Positions 62,201-64,000 of a DNA stretch of 64,000 nt are shown here, piece after piece. Made by a program: the position numbers and the translations under genes. The stretch's first letter is position 1, and every line of letters begins with the position of its first letter. Origin of the DNA: Torymus aiolomorphi (taxonomy: Eukaryota; Arthropoda; Insecta; Hymenoptera; Torymidae); contig CM070877.1 of NCBI GenBank assembly GCA_036365515.1, positions 5,775,001 to 5,839,000 of the forward strand, in the 5' to 3' direction. The notes below the pieces were generated by a model. That model worked only from the letters and a program-made list of their open reading frames with translations. It ran no database searches and was not told the origin of the DNA.

Positions 62201-62530
62201 GATCTCCGTCTCCTTGTCCAAAATCGACCTCTTCAACCCATCGATCTGCTCGTCTTTCGACTGCTGCGTCTTCTTCAGATCTGACAGCTCCAGCTCGTGG
62301 TCAACGGTTAACCACTGCTCGCGCTCACGCAGCGCTGAGGCGTGCATCTCGATCGTCTTGCCGATCTCCTCCATGAGCTTGGCGGCGCCTTTGCGATCCA
62401 GCAGCGCCTGTTCCTTGAGGCCAGTCAACTCGCCTCGAAGGGCCATGAGGGCCTCCATGGAGACAGCCTTTAGGTCGCGTAGCATACCTCGTAGACGCTC
62501 AACCTCGTCCTGCGTGTTGCCGAGGTTCTC
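59180..62530 (-). CDS. Atg17: FIP200/RB1CC1 (Atg17) autophagy scaffold, C-terminal part
   Basis: Six - strand exons in order: 62530-62115, 61952-61643, 61557-61228, 61155-60831, 60233-59677 and 59275-59180 (stop TAA). All phases fit and give 677 residues. The first four are charged Leu/Glu/Lys-rich coiled coil. Exon five adds a Ser-rich linker and then the Claw domain: NPGDVVLVIWEQDHRNYIVL, SPTFYFLNSDCLADLDLK, VVEKEYCSARK. The last exon closes it with VPQGTKFYRVRLKP. In animals this protein scaffolds the ULK/Atg1 kinase complex at forming autophagosomes, and the Claw binds cargo receptors. The N-terminal half is outside the window, and about 1.4 kb of intron separates the first visible exon from the edge. 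It points toward gcm (convergent). Confidence 0.88.
59344..59533 (-). mobile_element. Palindrome-cored repeat family, copy 2 (last FIP200 intron)
   Basis: Inverted relative of 37611-37823: starts GTACATTTCGACAC, with ATTATTTAGCTGGTGTGACT pairing with AAAGTCATACCAGCTAAATA around GCGAAGCGAG, and ends TTAGAGTGGTATAAA. It fills about half of the 401-bp intron that splits the Claw. Confidence 0.7.
59677..60233 (-). CDS. Atg17: FIP200/Atg17 exon: serine-rich linker and most of the Claw
   Basis: Acceptor CCAAGCAG/TG gives the split Val codon, then KERSKRNLSAESL, a Ser-rich linker of about 75 residues and the Claw from about MNYAGCGPIDL to EKEYCSARK. Donor AAG/GTACGA, phase 0. Confidence 0.88.
60831..61155 (-). 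CDS. Atg17: FIP200/Atg17 coiled-coil exon
   Basis: Begins MEQVDLKQKLNDEML after TTTGTAG (this Met is internal) and ends RLEVEL plus G at TTAG/GTAATG, phase 1. The longer open frame past the donor is read-through into intron. Confidence 0.8.
61228..61557 (-). CDS. Atg17: FIP200/Atg17 coiled-coil exon
   Basis: Begins RPDMIEIVNHETILEEIKK after TGTACAG and ends at HLE/GTATGT. 110 codons, Glu/Lys/Arg-rich coiled coil. Confidence 0.82.
61643..61952 (-). CDS. Atg17: FIP200/Atg17 coiled-coil exon
   Basis: Acceptor TTTTCTGCAG/G completes the split codon AGG. It then reads MLEERLEQSKIDKEKAVREN and ends at KIE/GTGCGT in phase 0. Contains a serine-rich MERSPSDSSLEKIE stretch. Confidence 0.82.
62115..62530 (-). 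CDS. Atg17: FIP200/Atg17 coiled-coil exon (first in window)
   Basis: Starts ENLGNTQDEVERLRG after CTTCTTGCAG and ends in FC plus AG at donor CTGCAG/GTAGGT. 138 codons and two bases, almost continuous heptad-type coiled coil. Confidence 0.82.
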
Positions 62531-64000
62531 CTGCAAGAAGGAAGGCAGGTGAGTTAGTATGGTTTTCGGTGAGATCAAACTCGCCTAGTGATTAACTTAC
62601 TCTATTTTAATTTTTAATTCAGAATATGATTTCGTTACAAAATTTTGAGTTTAATAACACGATCGATTAATTTAACATGCGGATAAGACATCCAGTTATT
62701 AGTATGTGTTAATGTCAGTCAATACATTCTGAATTAAAATGTATTGTTTCATATAAAATCTAAAATAAAAAACAAAATTACTTTGATTTTCATAATTAGT
62801 TGAATGTTAATATTGAGTTAAAAAGGTATATCAATATTTTACACAAAACAGTAAATCAAAGTTAATAATATTCAAATTAGAGTGTAGTATTCATTTCATG
62901 TTTGTAATAGTTATTTCATCTCGATCAACTTTAGTTTTTTAATCAAAAGTTTAAAATAAAAATTCATGTAGTGATGTACAACTGTATTGTTTAAGCTCTG
63001 CATAAGCTATTTTGGAAAAAGTATATTCCTTTTTTTTCAGATTATTCACTTTGACATTGAACGTATCCAAAAGAAAAGGTATAAATTTCCATTACTATTC
63101 TATTTGGATTAGAGCACGTTCTAAAACTAAATTAACTGTAAATAAAAAAGTATAAATGTATTGTTATGGGTTATAGTGAAAAAAACGTTCAGTCTTGCCT
63201 GGAAGTAAAATACATACTGGAGTTTTATTTGGTAAAGGTAGCGGGAAAAGAATGGGATAAAAGTGCGACGGCAGCTATCCTGAAAAAAGTCAAAAGGAAA
63301 CAAACAAACCCCGAAACTATGAATATAAAACGTAATTATTAAACCATTTTTTCTCCATTTGATAATAGATTAAAAATGCTTTCTTTTTTTCTCTACGAGC
63401 TGTGCTATAGCGGAATATCAAAGGTACGAGAAATAATAATAGCAATGATAGGAATGAGAAGCGTAAATTATATCAGAAATAAGCGTCTACGCATGTGATT
63501 TGTTGCTCGTAAAGATAAGCCGTTAAAGTAAATTACTAGCCGCAGCTACTTGGAAGCTTATGAAAAGATAGGTGATGGAAGCTCGAAAATGAAATGATAA
63601 ATCTACTGAAAGATGAAAATAATTGAGTGTGATAGGATTTAGATAAAGGAATACATTTAAGTGTATTCTTATAAATTTATACTGTTACATTTACGTTGTA
63701 TGTATAGAAACGAAGAACTTGATGCGAGATGAAGAATTATATAGTGAAAATGATTATGTGAATAAATCGAGTATAAAAAGTGAAATAAATACTTAAGAAG
63801 AAAATAGTAGACATTGATACAATTAATGATAGTGAACTATTACAAATTTATATTTTATTTATCGATGGTCCGTTGATACGTAATATTAATTTAATTGCTC
63901 CTTTTTTAAAAAAACATAACAAAGTAAAGAACGATAGAATTAATATTGCATTCAAATAACCGACCATCACATAAAACGAAAATAAAAAATTCATCAAGTA
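62531..64000 (-). other. FIP200/Atg17 intron, running off the window
   Basis: Very AT-rich with no long open frame. A pyrimidine-rich CTTTTTTTCAG on the - strand near 63280-63290 precedes about 33 open codons, but these do not look like coiled coil and were not called an exon. No repeat family recognised. Confidence 0.5.

Noticed and set aside
63180..63300. Possible extra FIP200/Atg17 exon after a strong CTTTTTTTCAG on the - strand
   Set aside because: The open codons are aromatic- and Arg-rich, unlike the neighbouring coiled coil, and no donor in phase was found.

Overview
This window is insect nuclear DNA, probably from a hymenopteran (order inferred from the look of the gcm protein and the genome style; not proven). 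It is gene-poor: long AT-rich stretches alternate with short CpG-rich, GAGA/CTCT-rich blocks, genes carry introns with GT/AG ends, and DNA-transposon relatives and simple repeats are abundant. Two genes are secure, both at the right end. On the + strand, six coding exons between 50764 and 55189 encode Glial cells missing (Gcm), a GCM-domain transcription factor; all splice phases agree and the model gives 637 residues. On the - strand, six exons between 59180 and 62530 encode the last 677 residues of the autophagy scaffold FIP200/RB1CC1 (Atg17 of flies), ending in its Claw domain; the 5' part lies beyond the window.

Left part (1-20 kb): noncoding DNA with several foldback or terminal-inverted-repeat elements, a decayed non-LTR retrotransposon (about 11.4-13.5 kb, - strand), a multi-exon - strand gene with a Ulp1/SENP-type (C48) cysteine protease domain (about 14.0-15.6 kb, perhaps reaching 17.5 kb), and three adjoining tandem arrays (16.05-17.0, 17.57-18.2 and 18.23-18.96 kb) with units of about 150, 74 and 89 bp. 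Every unit carries a palindrome, and the first two arrays add C-runs that read as G-quadruplex motifs on the - strand. This is the most unusual structure in the window.

Middle (20-50 kb): a gene desert of GC-rich islands and AT-rich linkers, holding a decayed ABCC4-like transporter pseudogene (27.6-29.7 kb) riddled with elements, a 393-bp perfect (TA)n tract, and many short non-autonomous transposons. The desert directly upstream of gcm is a natural place for its regulatory DNA, but no specific enhancer can be named from sequence alone.

Several mobile elements can be bounded to the base: a 717-bp hAT-type element in gcm intron 4 (8-bp target duplication ACTTATTT), two 226-bp hAT-type MITEs (8-bp duplications CATCTCTA and CTATAATA), two 256-bp Tc1/mariner-type MITEs (TA duplications) and a 153-bp hAT-like MITE (CTTAAAAG). 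Exon limits and element ends were read by eye; no alignment or database search was run.
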